From Kitagawia praeruptora (lineage: Eukaryota; Streptophyta; Magnoliopsida; Apiales; Apiaceae): DNA of 64,000 bases. The stretch is from NCBI GenBank assembly GCA_037693485.1, contig CM075345.1, positions 389,501-453,500 on the forward strand, written 5' to 3'. Shown here piece after piece: positions 47,100-60,016 of the stretch (its first letter is position 1; the number at the start of each line of letters is the position of its first letter). The notes below the pieces were generated by a model. The model was not told where the DNA came from. It saw only the letters and a list, made by a program, of their open reading frames with translations, and made no database searches. Position numbers and translations under genes: made by a program.

Positions 47100-50000
47100 T
47101 GATTATATGCTGACGATCGGATGGTGGATGCGATAGAGTACCCTACTGAGGACCCGGAAGAGGTTCCAGCAGAGGGGGAGAATCCTGTTAGAGACAGGGA
47201 AGTTTACCTTGAGGAGATGAGGACTGTAGCCAGAGAGACTATAATAATCTAGATATAGTGCTCAGAGAAGTGAGCGTAAAGAACTGATATATTATGAAGA
47301 GAATTAAAGAGGTATATTGGATCTATAGCTGGACTGCCGGATAAAGTGCCAGCAAGTAAGATGGATTTGAGGAATTACTCAAGATCTTATGTAAGGATAG
47401 ATAAGAATCCTTGGAGGCTTTCAGATTAATGAGAAAGGAATTAGAATGATGCATGATTATCAAAGACATTGATATAGGACGGGGAGCAGAGTCCCTAGGA
47501 ACAGTTAAGACATAGGTGGCAAGTGCCATATCTTCAGATAAATGGATCAACTTAGAAAGAAAAGACATTGGGAAGTGATGGCCGGAACGGATAAAGTATA
47601 TAAGGAAATAGTAAGCGAGACAATGATCTCAGAACCTACAAGAGGAGAAGACCAGTGAGTCTATGATAAACTAGTAATGAGGCTATCGCCAAGAAACCAA
47701 GTATAAGTTCAGTTCAATTCAGTGAAATGATGAACCAGAAACATTAGTTGCATGTGATTCAGAAGAATATTAAATTCTTTCTTTTCCTTGAATGGATTAT
47801 GGTAGTTACCTTAAGTTTATTCTGACACTGAATCATAAATGGATTAGGCAAGGCGAGCAGTGGTCGAGATGTAATTGAGAATGCTTCTAGATGCAACCTA
47901 AAAGAACAGGCGTAGGACATGTTCTCGAAATAAGAGTTTTGGCAAAATGAAGTCCAGCAATAGGACACATGATCAATAAGAGTAGTGTTGGTCGGCCCTA
48001 CCAAGTTAAAGACAGTTTCAAATAGAGATTGGCCAACCACACTGGCAAAGGTGAGAAATTTCATAAAATTCACAAGGTATTACCAAAGATTTGCTCAGGA
48101 CTTTACAGAAAGTGTAGTCCCGTAACCCGACTTATTATAAGAATAAAAGTTTGAATGGACAAGATAAACGTGAGAAGATCTTCCTGGAGCTAAAGGTAAA
48201 GTTGGTGATGACCAGGGTTGGCGTTGCCTAATGGAAGAAGGAAACTTTGGGAGATATTATGATGCAACTCATACAGGTATAGGTCTGCGCTTATGCAGCA
48301 CGACAGCGTAATTTCGAATACATTTAGACAGCGCAGTTCATCGGATTCGGATGGCCTTGGTAGTGCCAATGTTGAGGAACGACGAACCCCGACGGTAGTG
48401 TTCCTTCTGAGACTAGTTGTTAAGAAGACTGGTATTTGGTAGTATCGACTAATAGGACGAAAATGTACCGGGAAGATGTGGCATGTTACTAGTGGGTGAA
48501 TAGATTAACTGAAATTTCCCTAATCCTGGAAAGGAATTCGACGAATTCTGGCAAACCTTGTCTTTCTGATTATCTAAATACGTCACCGAAGAGAATGGAA
48601 ACTGGAGCGAACCCTATGGATTGGGTAGGATAGCCGCTATGCAGGCTGGTAGACAGACCCCGATTATTATGACTGATTATAGGGATAAAATTATGAAGTT
48701 GAGATTTGAAGGAAAAAGGGAAATGTAATTAAGAAACAAGCCGGACTGAGAAATTCCGGGATTGACTGAAATGAAAAGGTTGTTATGCTAGAAGTGTTAA
48801 GCTTACGTGGTACGTGAAATTGATAAGAGAAGTTGAAATGATAAAAATAAAGGAAAGGTGACCGGAGACGGTACCGAGAAGTCAAGTGAGACTTATATGG
48901 AGTAAAATTTTGAAAAGATCAAAAGGTATCAAAGTAGAAGGCACTATGCCAGCAATTGCTAGAAAAGTAATGCTATTAGCCGACCCCTAAGCTCACATTT
49001 TTAGCATGGCCAGATGGGGGCCAAGTCACTAAGGATTATCAAGTGACTGAACCAGCAACGTAAGGACAAAGCGGGGTGCTTCTAATCAAGTGCCAACCGC
49101 GAGGGCTTTTGATATAAATTGAATTGAGATACAGGATGATGGATTTTATATATACCATGGACGTATCAGGATTGAGGGTAGTGACCACTGAAAAGTTACG
49201 AAAATTACCAAAGTTAGTGCACTGTGATGCATAAATGTTATCTGAAGCTTAGTGTCCTCAAAAAGAGCATTAGGCATTAAGAGATTCACGTTGAACACGA
49301 CCAATATCTTCCAGAACATCCTTGCTACCATTACCAAGTTCTGTAAGAAAGAGCAGATAGACATGTGTTGTCTTTTGGAAGGTCATATAGACTAACATTC
49401 GTTTGAAAGAAGAGGTTAGCATTAGTCTACCTATAGACTATCAAGATGAGAATGATTAAAAGAGACCCTTATTAAGGATATATGATTGAATTGCCAAGTA
49501 CAGGATATAAGTATTCCTTGAAACTAGAATTGAGCATAGAATGTCCATATATTAAGACGAACCCTGGGGGATGCACAAAGGATAGCATCACCCCTAACAA
49601 TAGGCACTGTGAAATCAGACGATATAAGTTGAATCGACCAAGGTATCAATAACCTGTAAGGATTTGTGGAAAGGAATCTCAAAAAGTACATAGACAGAAT
49701 TGTTATAAAATTGACTAATGATGTTTGATATACCCTGTAATCGGAAGATACAGGAGGAATGATGAGGATGACCTAAGAAACCTTATAAGGGAAGAGGTAA
49801 TACTCTGAGTTTCAAAAGGAAAGTTTGGTAGAGAATGTATGATATAATAATAATGAGGTCGGATGAGGCATGTAAGAAACCATGAGAAGGTATGGATTGA
49901 ACCAATAAGGTTGAGATTATCCTAAAAACAAGAAGGGAGTTAAGTAAGGAAATTTCCTAGGTATGATTTGGAGTACCTGTAGTCAAGATCGCACTAGAAA

Positions 50001-51250
50001 GGTGGGAGCAATGACTTTTGGGAAAGACTGATAGATGCTTTCTCTCATTCAGCAGAATTTAAGGGAGAATGCTTCCACCCTGAGTTGGAATAGATCCAGA
50101 AAATATTGATTCCAAGAAAATATTATATTCAGGAAAGGCCAATGAGGTGGCCGACACTTTAAGTATAAGGGAGTAAGTATATATGCTCATACTAGAGAGA
50201 TAGAATGATAGTGTAAAGGACCTTGATGGTCATAATGTGGTAGAGGAAGTTACATTCCGTCTAATGATTTTGCCAGGATCAACTATAAGAATAGTTTAAG
50301 TAAAGATTCGATTCCTGATGTTGCCAGTAGCACATTACCGACATTAGGAGGCTCTACGATAGACCAGACCAAATTCCCCAAGAGACTCGCCTTTTCTTTG
50401 GAAAGAGAGAGGGGAGGTTAAGTAACAATGAATTGGTAGTAAATGACCAGAAGTAGAGAAGGTACAAATACTGATAAGCCAAATGGCACGATGATGAATG
50501 ACAAGCAAGTTTATGTTGGTGTATTTCTGTGCAAACAAGATAGAGAATTATGAGGTTGGCAAGCGATTAAGCAAACCGCTAAGCTTTTAGTCTTCTACCG
50601 GAGATATATGATTAATAATCTCACCAGCCTGTTCCAGCTGCGATGCTGGAAGCTTTCCTGCAATTTTATCTGCTTCATGTAATATCTACGTCAAGTTCAG
50701 GAAGCGTTCCTTATGGATAGGAAATAGTGATTATTTTGTTTTCCTAGAGGATCTTGAATTGACAATTATGATGCTTAGTTATTAAAGCACTGCGTAAACG
50801 ATAAACGATGGTGATCCTTCTGAGAAATTAGGTGGTAACGACTGTGGAAATGTCAAAGTGAATCTAAGTTAGAGAAATCATCCAGGTTTATTTCGGATGG
50901 TGTAATTTCTGGATCGACGGGATATTTGAAATGAAGAATTAGGATATGATGGTTCATATAATGATTATAGTAGAAATAAAGACAAGAGACTGATAGAGAT
51001 GGAAATAGAATTGGGAATTAATAAGAGAGTCAGATAGGCAGACTCATGAGAAGCTCCAGTAATGAAGCGAGAAGAGTATGGAATTGGCAAGGTAAGGGTA
51101 TTGGCCAAAGCGGAAAGTTGGAATTAGGAGCATGAATGACATACAAATTGACTCCTTTTAAGTTTGGAAAATCCGAGGAAATATGGAATAGTTTGATTGA
51201 GTAATAAAAGAGACTCATGGAATGAGAAAGTGAAATCTAGATGGGTGAAC
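47100..51250 (+). pseudogene. Fossil Ty3/gypsy pol of element C with two RT remnants
   Basis: Every frame is closed, but fragments align with the pol of element B. First set: SKMDLR (47355-47372), FSK-stop-EFW (47922-47942), a thumb/connection block with YYQRFAQDF (about 48020-48125), an RNase H ELKVKL block (about 48174-48213), and AYAARQ (about 48289-48306). Second set, downstream: a possible protease end near 48620; LPIDYQDEN matching RT LCIDYRELN (49427-49453); a block matching KIDLRSGYHQ (about 49510-49560); KKYIDRIVI matching the palm before the catalytic DD (49681-49728), here ND; FLGM (about 49950); GKANEVADTLS matching the RNase H end (about 50134-50166). Then an integrase PGST block (50258-50305). 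A short acidic open stretch at 47106-47252 may be gag. Beyond about 50,400 homology is too weak to name domains. Confidence 0.75.
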
Positions 51251-52374
51251 AAAGGAAAGTTTGACCACAAACGTGCCACGTATATTGAATAAAGGTAACA
51301 CGCGTTCCCCTAATAAGGTGACGGTGGAGTTCAATAACAGAAGTGAATGAGAACTAGATGATAAGATGGATGTGATTGATAAAGAAAAGAATGGGAAATA
51401 ATAATTGAATGTGAAGCAAGAAATGTTATGAATGGATTGATGAATGGGTTCTTCTTAACGAGCTCTCGGAATGACAACCTGATAGTGTTAGAATTATGAG
51501 TATGAAAGAGCCAGTGTCGGGGCATGAAATGTAAGTAATAATAATGTCAAGCGGGAAATCCAAGATTTAACCTGAGAGTTTGAAGGATTTTCCAAAAAGT
51601 AAGTGGTGCTAATATCAAGCAAGTGTATAGGTCCATAGAATGATGGACAGAATAGCAGGGACATGTGATATGTGAGATTACGAAAAAGTGGAATTTGATA
51701 CGAGTATGATTATTTCGCTTCTCTAATAAACCTCTATAGTTCAGAGGTAAATTCTAAGTATGATATTTTGACAATCATGAAAACTTTCATATATGATTCT
51801 TTGAAATTCGTTCTTTTCTTCTCCCTTATTTATCTTCTTCTAAATTGAGAAGAACAACCCTTTAAGGAGGGGAGGTAATACTACGTGACTCTCTGTCTGT
51901 GTGATAGGAGTCTAAGTGGAATGCCATTAATTGTTTAATTGCTTGTCAAGTACTAAAGGCTGGCCCCCTTTTGTACTAACTATGCAATATAACAAATGTT
52001 CATTGATCACAGTGATCTCTCGATAAAATTTTCCACCTAAATATATATACATCGAGATTGCGAAGATTAAAGCGATGAGGAATTGCAAAATTACGAGTGA
52101 GGTTATCTCCGGACTTCGTAGCGCGTTAGTGATACCGAAGTCACTGCACGTACCAATAAGGTTAATAGTATAAGAACGAACAAGAGCGTATACCGGATGA
52201 TGTGTTGTGCGAAAGTATCAAAGAATTGGTAGAACGGATAAGGGTGTATTGTAACACCAGTATGAGATGCTTTAGAAAGATTGGAGTGTGTAAGGATCGA
52301 CCAGAGAATTGGAAAGTGAAATAACCAACAAATACCCAATTGTCTTCTACCTGATTCCGGGACGGAATCCTTTT
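51251..52374 (+). other. 3' internal region of element C, no recognisable domain
   Basis: Where B has its integrase C-terminus and chromodomain, this stretch has closed frames and no motif I can align with confidence. It ends with GGGACGGAATCC just before the purine tract, as in B (GATAGAATCC). Confidence 0.5.
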
Positions 52375-52387
52375 AAGGAGGGGAGAC
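52375..52387 (+). other. Polypurine tract of element C
   Basis: AAGGAGGGGAGAC directly before the 3' LTR start at 52388. Confidence 0.92.
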
Positions 52388-55300
52388 TGTAAGAACCCAG
52401 ATTTTTGGGTAGAATTAAAACTTTTTATTATGTATTGATGTAAGAGTGAACAGTGGTTACAACTACAATGTAATACTGGCCTTAAGGGATGAATAATGGA
52501 AGGATATATATTCCAAGGTTATATGGCCTGAAGGATGCTATTGGGTGATAACTTAGATTAGAATAATCTATCTCCTAGAAAGTTAAGATAAGATTCCCTA
52601 GGGAGAAATGGATACCCTCATGTCATCCAAATCAATATCTATTATAAGCCCAGCGGTTCCGTAAAGAGGTTAAGGAACGCTCGAGGGTGAACCAGGTTCA
52701 TTTTCCTAATTATAGGAATTAAATAAAAATAAGTGATGAATAGTGATTTTGGTGGAATTTGGAATATTATTATAATAATGTTATACCCGGTATTCGGAAT
52801 GGATTTCTGAGTTCGTATTAGTGATCCAGGAGGAAAATAAGTGTATGTAAAAGCTGTCGGATTCAGAAACAGAGCACTTTCATTTTCTCCGAGAATTCCC
52901 TGGACACTGCCAATCTTAAGGATTTATTTAAGGGATTTAAGGAATTTAAATTCGATAAGTATTAAGAAAGATGGAGAATGTTATTATAAATATTAAGAAG
53001 GTTTTCGGTAAAACCCTAACTAGAAACGAATGAGTTATTCCCTCGAACGATCAACGAATTAAGCAATAAACGGACAAAAGAACAAGCAGAGGACTAAGAT
53101 ACATACATGTGCAAGTGGATGGAGTAAGTAACTAAGCTAGTGGCAAGAAGTAACTAGCACACTTAGGATTAAACCAAGCATACAAGATATTATCTCTTAA
53201 AATGCTACTTGTCCACTTGATTAGGAAGCTTCCTTGACACACCACTTTTAATAAAGCCACTTTATGGCCTTGATATTATTTGGATGCATGAATAATGCAA
53301 GGAACCAAGCAAGTTTCACACATACAAGCACAATTGGAAACAAACTAAACTAGTTGGCATGAGGATGCAACATAAGGCACAAATACTTGCTCACATGTTA
53401 TCAAACCCTTAACCAAGCCTTAACCATCAACTAGACCATGGTTAACCAAGTAAATATCTATCAACTATAGATCACTTTATGCATTATTGTTCAAAGCAAG
53501 CCAAGCAAAAATCTCTCTCTCCCTCACCAAGCTCCATTCGGCTATATGCCTTAATTCAAGAATCAAACTCAACCTTCCCACCATTGTTTGATCACCAAAC
53601 TTTTATCCTAGATCCTATATTTCATAAAAATGATACCCTAGAAATCTTAGCCTCAAAATCCATTGTTTCCATTTTCAATAAAATCATCAAAGTTAAGGGT
53701 GAATAGTAACCTCAAGAACATAACTTTTGGATCTTGATTTTGGTTGATGATCCAAGCTTCATGGAGGCTATACAAGGACTATACAAGGCTTACTAAGTGC
53801 ATACACACCCCAAGGAAGGTATAACACACTTGAAAACCCTAGATCTTACTTTGAGATTATGCATGTTCTTGGTGATTTAAGCTTAGTTATGTTATTAGTG
53901 ATTATGAGCATGATTATGATTTGGTTTTAGTAAATGTTAAAAATAGCTTAGATGAACGGAAAGGCATTGCTTGGCCTCAGTTCATGGTTATAAATCATGT
54001 ATATGTTGTTTGGAGTAGATATCATGATTATTGGGAGTTTTGGAATTTGGTAAATATCCGATTTATAGCCGTCGTAATGCCGAAATTTTGTTAACCTTAA
54101 GAACACGAGTTTGTCAGTAGATAAAACTCACTGCATAGCTTCGACTTATGCCATGATTAGCTAGATCATGTTACAAGCTTCGTTTTGATATAAAGATCGC
54201 ATGAAATGGACTTACGGTTTAGGAGTTATGATTAAATTCGTAAAAGTGGTTCGAAATCGTAAACGAAAGTTCGTAATTGAAATTGATTCCCTTAAATGTC
54301 GTTTAATCAGTGGCGAATCTTATTAATTAAATATTGGAGGTAAAAAGGAAGGTGTGGGAGAAAACCACATGTCGAATGGATCGTTTTCCGATTTTATAAA
54401 AATGTTTGAATCGAGGTTAAACGCGAACGAACCCCTTAAAGGTATGACTTTGGTTATAACTTAGAAAACGGGCGATAACACTCGAGGTATAATCTTGATT
54501 CGTAAACGACCAACCTTAGAACTTATACGACTTAAGTATATACCAAGTATAAGCATGATGACATGTCTTGATAACGAACGAAGGTCGGATCGTATCGGTG
54601 ATAAAAAGAGTTACACTAAAAGAGACGTAACGAGATAATTCGAAAACATGTTTCGATTTAAGTAGAGTTTATACTTAGCCTTTTAATAAGCGTTAAGTGG
54701 TTAATCTTAAATATTCTGATTGTTTATAGATTGTCGAGCTGACCCGGGACACATTACCCTACCCGCACTCGATTCTCAGGCAAGTTTCCAATACTTGGAA
54801 CTGTTGTTGTGATAATATATATGATGATTGTTTTATACATATGCCATAGCATGCATGCCTACTTTCAAGTTAATATTGAATTACTTGTTCCCTGAATTGA
54901 TATCGGCTTATAGACTATATATGAAATATCAGTTATAAGCCGGATTGTTTGGTTAAGACCCTTAGCGAAGGGCGTATGATATTCATACTTCAAATATAGA
55001 CCGGGAGTCGATATTTTGTAATATATAAATAGTCGTGGAAACCCGGAGGGATCCCAGCGACAAATTTATTACTTCGAGGATTTTTATTCGATTACGAATC
55101 TTTCGAGGAACGTTATTTGAGTATTACCTCAGTGAAGGAATATTTAATGAATATTATTTTAGTATTCATTTAGAATGTCATTTATTTAATGAATATTATT
55201 TTGATCATTCATTGGAGTTATTTAGTTAATGAATATTATGTTGAATATTCATTAGAGTTATTTGGTTGACGAATATCATTCCCAAATATTCATTTGGCTT

Positions 55301-57260
55301 ACTTATTATTATTTGGAATATTCATTTGATCTTTATTTATTTAATGAATATTACTTTTGAATATTCATTTAAGGTTTGATTTACTTAATGAATATTATTT
55401 TAAAATATTCATTGGGAGTTCTATTTACTCAAGGAATATTACTTCGATTATTCCTTTAAAGTTTTGATTACTAAATGAATATTATTCGGATATTCATTTA
55501 GAATATTATTTGTTAAATGAATATTATTTTGGGATATTCATTTAGAATATTATTTGTTTAATGAATATTATTTGGATATTCATTTGGAATGTTAATTGTT
55601 AAATGAATATTATTTTCAAATATTCATTTAAGGTTTGATTTATTCAGTAAATATTATTTTAAATATTTATTTAAGTTTATTTATTCAATGAATATTATCT
55701 TAAATATTCATTAAGAAGAGATTTATTTAATAAATAATTCTATATTCATTCGAGGATTACTTACGAGCAATATATTGATTTAATAATATTCCGTAATTAT
55801 TATTGACTAAATAAATATTCTTGGAATATTTAATAAAATTCTTTTGAATTCTTTTTGTAATGATTTATATTATTCAAAGGTTATCCTTCACCTTCAGATA
55901 TTATGTAAAATATTTCGGAGTCTTTTATGACTATTTTATCAAGGGGAGGTTCCCAAAACTTTAATTTCATTTAAATCTATCTTAAAGAAGATTTAAATAC
56001 TCGCTCAACTTCCAAACGTATATAAGGGGACCTCACTTGAGCGATGTTATTTATTGGACTGCCCGGTCCTATACTTGCTAAAACTATCTTGTCACTCCCA
56101 TCTTGATTCTTTCAAGCATCGATATGAGTCTTTTGGTTACCTCCTCAACGCTCGAGGGGTATGATTGATGTAACAAGTTTATATCCATTAACAAGCATCA
56201 GCTTGGGAAATATTGGTGAATTTTCCTTTCCAATTAGATACGACTACTTTGTGGAGTCTTATCAACAAGTGTTACACTTGGGGAAAAAGGGGAACGAACT
56301 TTACGTTTCAGAGTCATGGATGATATTCGAACTAGGAGACGCGTAAGTGGCCGAGTGGCGCCGGTCCAGCAATAGCCCCACCGTTGGCTGAGGAGTTCCA
56401 GAGGGCGGTAGATAAGTAATTCCGTCGGAGCTACCTTCTACATGTAGAGAACGACTGATGAGATGCATGACATACGACTGATCATCGTAAACGTCAGGGC
56501 ATCTGGCGCGGCAATGCTCCCGTATTAGTTCATCTTCTAAAAAGTGAGAAATTTCTGCAACACTGTTGGTGTTGGCAAGGTGAAAAATTGTTGAAACCGG
56601 AATTGCAATATTTTTCCTGCAAGTTCCTCTTTTATGATAATTGAGAATATCTTGCTTATCTTTTGCATAGCAGATATTTATTCAAAACAAATATATTTTT
56701 GAGTTACCTTGTAACTTCATCTCATACCTTATATTGATCCTACATCGTTAATGCATGGCATATGGTTTCAAAAGATATTTTGGACTGTTATATATTATCA
56801 CTGTTCAATTATATTTCTGGTGGGCTATTGCTCACCCTTGCTTTATTTATTTATATCACAACAACAGCTAGATCAGATGGCCGCGCAAGGCGCACACAGC
56901 GTAAGCAGGTGTCAACCGTCAGAAGTTTGCCGTTAAGGTCTTGGCTACCTTTGTTGAGGATGCAACTACTGGTAGGCTAGTTGTTAGCAATTGAGCCTCA
57001 AATGTATTTATATTATGGTATCTATTAATGGATGGCAAAGAGTATGTAATTGTACAATTGTAATTCTTTGGGTTGTAAGAACTTAAACTTGTGATTAATA
57101 ATATTGTTGGTTACTCTGTTTTCATCTCTGGGACTATAACGGGTGTGTTTTATGTTGTTGTTTTGGGTCACAAGGTTGTAATTTAAATTATGTTGGTTTT
57201 ATGGTTGGATATTGAGACCGTAACGACCAGATCCCTCACCCTGGATCTGGGGGTGTTACA
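52388..57260 (+). repeat. 3' LTR of element C (4873 bp)
   Basis: Same length as the 5' LTR and offset from it by exactly 10396 bp, with no indel. It ends GGGTGTTACA and is followed by the second ACGAT at 57261-57265. Confidence 0.96.
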
Positions 57261-60016
57261 ACGATCTTGTAGAGAATATAGAGAATAAGAAAGAGGAATC
57301 TGAAACTACAGTAGAGATGGCAAATGCAGCAGCAGCTAAGGCTTTGAAGGAATATTCTCAGCCGAAGATCAATGATATCCAGTCTAGTATTATCAAGCCG
57401 ACCATCTCGTCTAATAACTTTGAAATCAAGCCGGGCACTATTGAGATGGTACAGATTTCGGTTCTGTTTGGGGGAGCTTCTACGGAGGATCCTAACATGC
57501 ATATTCGGGACTTTGTCGAGATCTATGATACTTTCAAGTTCAATGGTGTGCCGGATGATGCTATCAAGTTGAGACTTTTCCCATTCTCTCTGAGGGATAA
57601 GGCTAAGGGCTGGTTACACTCTCTACCACCTGGTTCCATTACTACATAGGAGGATCTTGCTCAGAAGTTCCTTACGAAATTCTTTCCTATGGCGAAAACT
57701 GCAGCAATAAGGAACGTTTTAACTCAATTTGCTCAACAATCTGGAGAATCTTTGTGTGAGGCTTGGGAGCGTTACAAGGAGATGCTACGAAAGTGTCCTC
57801 ATCATGGCATGCCTGACTGGATGGTTATTAATAGTTTCTACAATGGGTTGGGAGCACAGTCTAGACCTATGCTAGATGCATCATCAGGTGGAGCTCTATG
57901 GGCTAAGAGCTACGATGAAGCTTATGATCTTATTGAGACGATGGCTGCTAATGAATATCAGAATACAACCTAGAGACTATCTCAAGGCAAGGTAGCATGT
58001 ATTTTTGAAGTGGATACTGCTTCAGCTATTGTAGCTCAGTTGAAGGTTTTGACTATGAAGGTGGATTCTCTTACAAATTATGGAGTTTAGCAGGTTGCTA
58101 GTGTTTGTGAGCTATGTGCGGGCGCACATGAGACGAATCAGTGTGCTATCTCTTCTGAATCAGCACAGTTCGTGAGTAATTTCCAAAGACCTGCTGCACC
58201 AGTTCCAGCCACTTATCATCCTAATAATTGGAATCATCCCAATTTCAGCTGAAGCAACAATCAAGGTGATCAACAACAACCTTTTCAACAGCAGTTTCAG
58301 GGACATCAAGTGAAGCCATTCAATCAAGGTTATCAACAGCCGTATGCTCCAAGGCAACCATATCAACCTCCGGGATTTCAGCAGCAACAACCCCAGGCTA
58401 ATGTGGGGCAATCTTCTAATGAAAAATCAGAAATGGATGAATTGAGGTTGATGATTAAAAGCAAGGCTGTCTCGCTCAAGACCTTGGAGAACTAGATGGG
58501 GCAGCTTGCAAGTGCTTTACTAAATATGCAACAAGGAACTCTTCCTAGCGATACGGAGGCTAATCCAGGCAGAAGGGAGGTACATGAGCAGGTGAAGGCA
58601 GTTACTGTGAGATCGGAAAGAGTCACGAGGGATCAAAAATCAGCAGCTGAGGAAGATGAAGAAATCAAGAAGCAGTAGGTAGAGGTATCTACAGATAAAG
58701 AAAAGGCAAATTCTGATTTGGCAGCTGATTGGTTGGATGGCGAAGTAGAAAAAAGCAAAACCTTTACTGAAAAATCTACTCCAAAGCAGTCTACAGAGAA
58801 CAATCAGGTCTATCCACCCCCTCCGTTCCCCAAAAGACTTCAAAAGCAAAATTCTGCTGAACATTCTCCTCCGAAGCAGAAGTGGGTGAATCAGATCTAT
58901 CCTCCTCCACCATATCCTCAACACTTGCAGAAAAAAGATCAATGAAAATAGTTTCAAAAGTTTATGGATGTCTTCAAGAAACTGTCCATTAACATTCCTT
59001 TTGTAGAAGCATTGGAGCAGATGCCGAGATATGCAAAGTTCATGAAATATATTTTGTCACGGAAGAAAAGGTTGGAAGAATTTGAAACAATGGCATTGAC
59101 AGAGGAGTGCAGTGCGGTGTTACAACAGAAATTGCCTCCTAAACTTAAGGATCCAGGAAGCTTTACAATTCCATGCGCCATTGGGAAGATATCTTTTGAC
59201 AAATGCTTATGTGATTTGGGAGCTAGTATTAATCTCATGCCCTTGTCTATTTTCAAGCAACTTGGTCTACCGGAGCCGAAGCCAACCAACATCTCCTTGC
59301 AGTTGGCTGATAGGTCGATCACTTATCCGAGGGGTATAGTAGAGGATGTCTTGGTGAAGGTTGATAAGCTCATATTTCCTGCTGATTTTGTTATCTTGGA
59401 TTTTGAAGAAGATAAGAAGATTCCCATAATCTTGGAAAGGCCTTTTCTAGCTACGGGTCGTACTTTGATTGATGTGCAAAAAGAAGAGCTTACAATGAGG
59501 GTGCAAGATCAGAATGTCACCTTTAGTGTGTTCAAGGCCATGAAATTTCCGACAGAGGATGAAGAGTGTTGCAGTGTGGAAATGGTTGATACGGGTCAGA
59601 GAAAGAAGTTTGATCAGTTGTTGAGTAAAAAGTCGGACACACACATGCTAAAGCATCGCATCAGTGATTCCATTGACATTTCTTCAGTTCGAGATCTCTC
59701 GAATGTCAAGCTCGGAAAACTTCCATCCCATTTGAAGTATGTCCTTCTGAATGATGAGTTGGTTATTTTTAAAGTGTGTCAAGATAATGTATTAAGAAGG
59801 TGGATCATGGATGATGAGGTAGAGGAGTGTTCGTATCAATCAACTGTGAAGCATAAACACCTTAGAGGTGTGAAAAAGGAAAAGAAAAAATCGATTGGTG
59901 GAAGAGTCAAAGTGAAGTTTGATTTAGAACAGATGTGGGAAGATAGCAAGAAGGTTGTCAAACAATGGGTGAATGGTCCTTTTGCTAAGGACGATCTTCC
60001 AGCCACCATGATTTGA

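Larger units (their letters stand above)
41992..57260 (+). mobile_element. Element C: giant-LTR non-autonomous Ty3/gypsy retrotransposon, very recent
   Basis: Complete 15,269-bp element with LTRs of exactly 4873 bp each (41992-46864 and 52388-57260), PBS at 46869-46880, purine tract at 52375-52387, and a perfect TSD, ACGAT. By eye the LTRs differ at only about three sites (near 42179, 45863 and 46788 of the left copy). The internal 5.5 kb is a fossil gypsy pol with no usable frame. It is the same family as element A (same termini, PBS, purine tract and shared pol damage) but a distinct subfamily whose LTRs have diverged. It landed in codon 16 of the gag of element D. Confidence 0.96.
41944..60016 (+). 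pseudogene. Athila-like gag-protease of element D, split by element C
   Basis: The frame starts at ATG 41944, runs 16 codons to 41991, is interrupted by C, and resumes in the same frame at 57266 after the duplicated ACGAT. It then stays in that frame to TGA 60014-60016 with no frameshift. Eight internal stops break it: TAG at 57647, 57971, 58088, 58493, 58676 and 58949, and TGA at 58250 and 58943. Gag core 57500-57960 (LRLFPFSLRDKAKGWL block); zinc knuckle 58105-58146; a Gln/Pro-rich linker 58260-58420; a YPPPP-rich segment near 58811 and again near 58900; protease with CDLGASINLMPLS near 59209-59247. After the protease comes about 140 codons of tail, ending with a Lys-rich stretch; the RT normally expected there is absent. 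Gag would form particles and protease process them. Confidence 0.88.
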
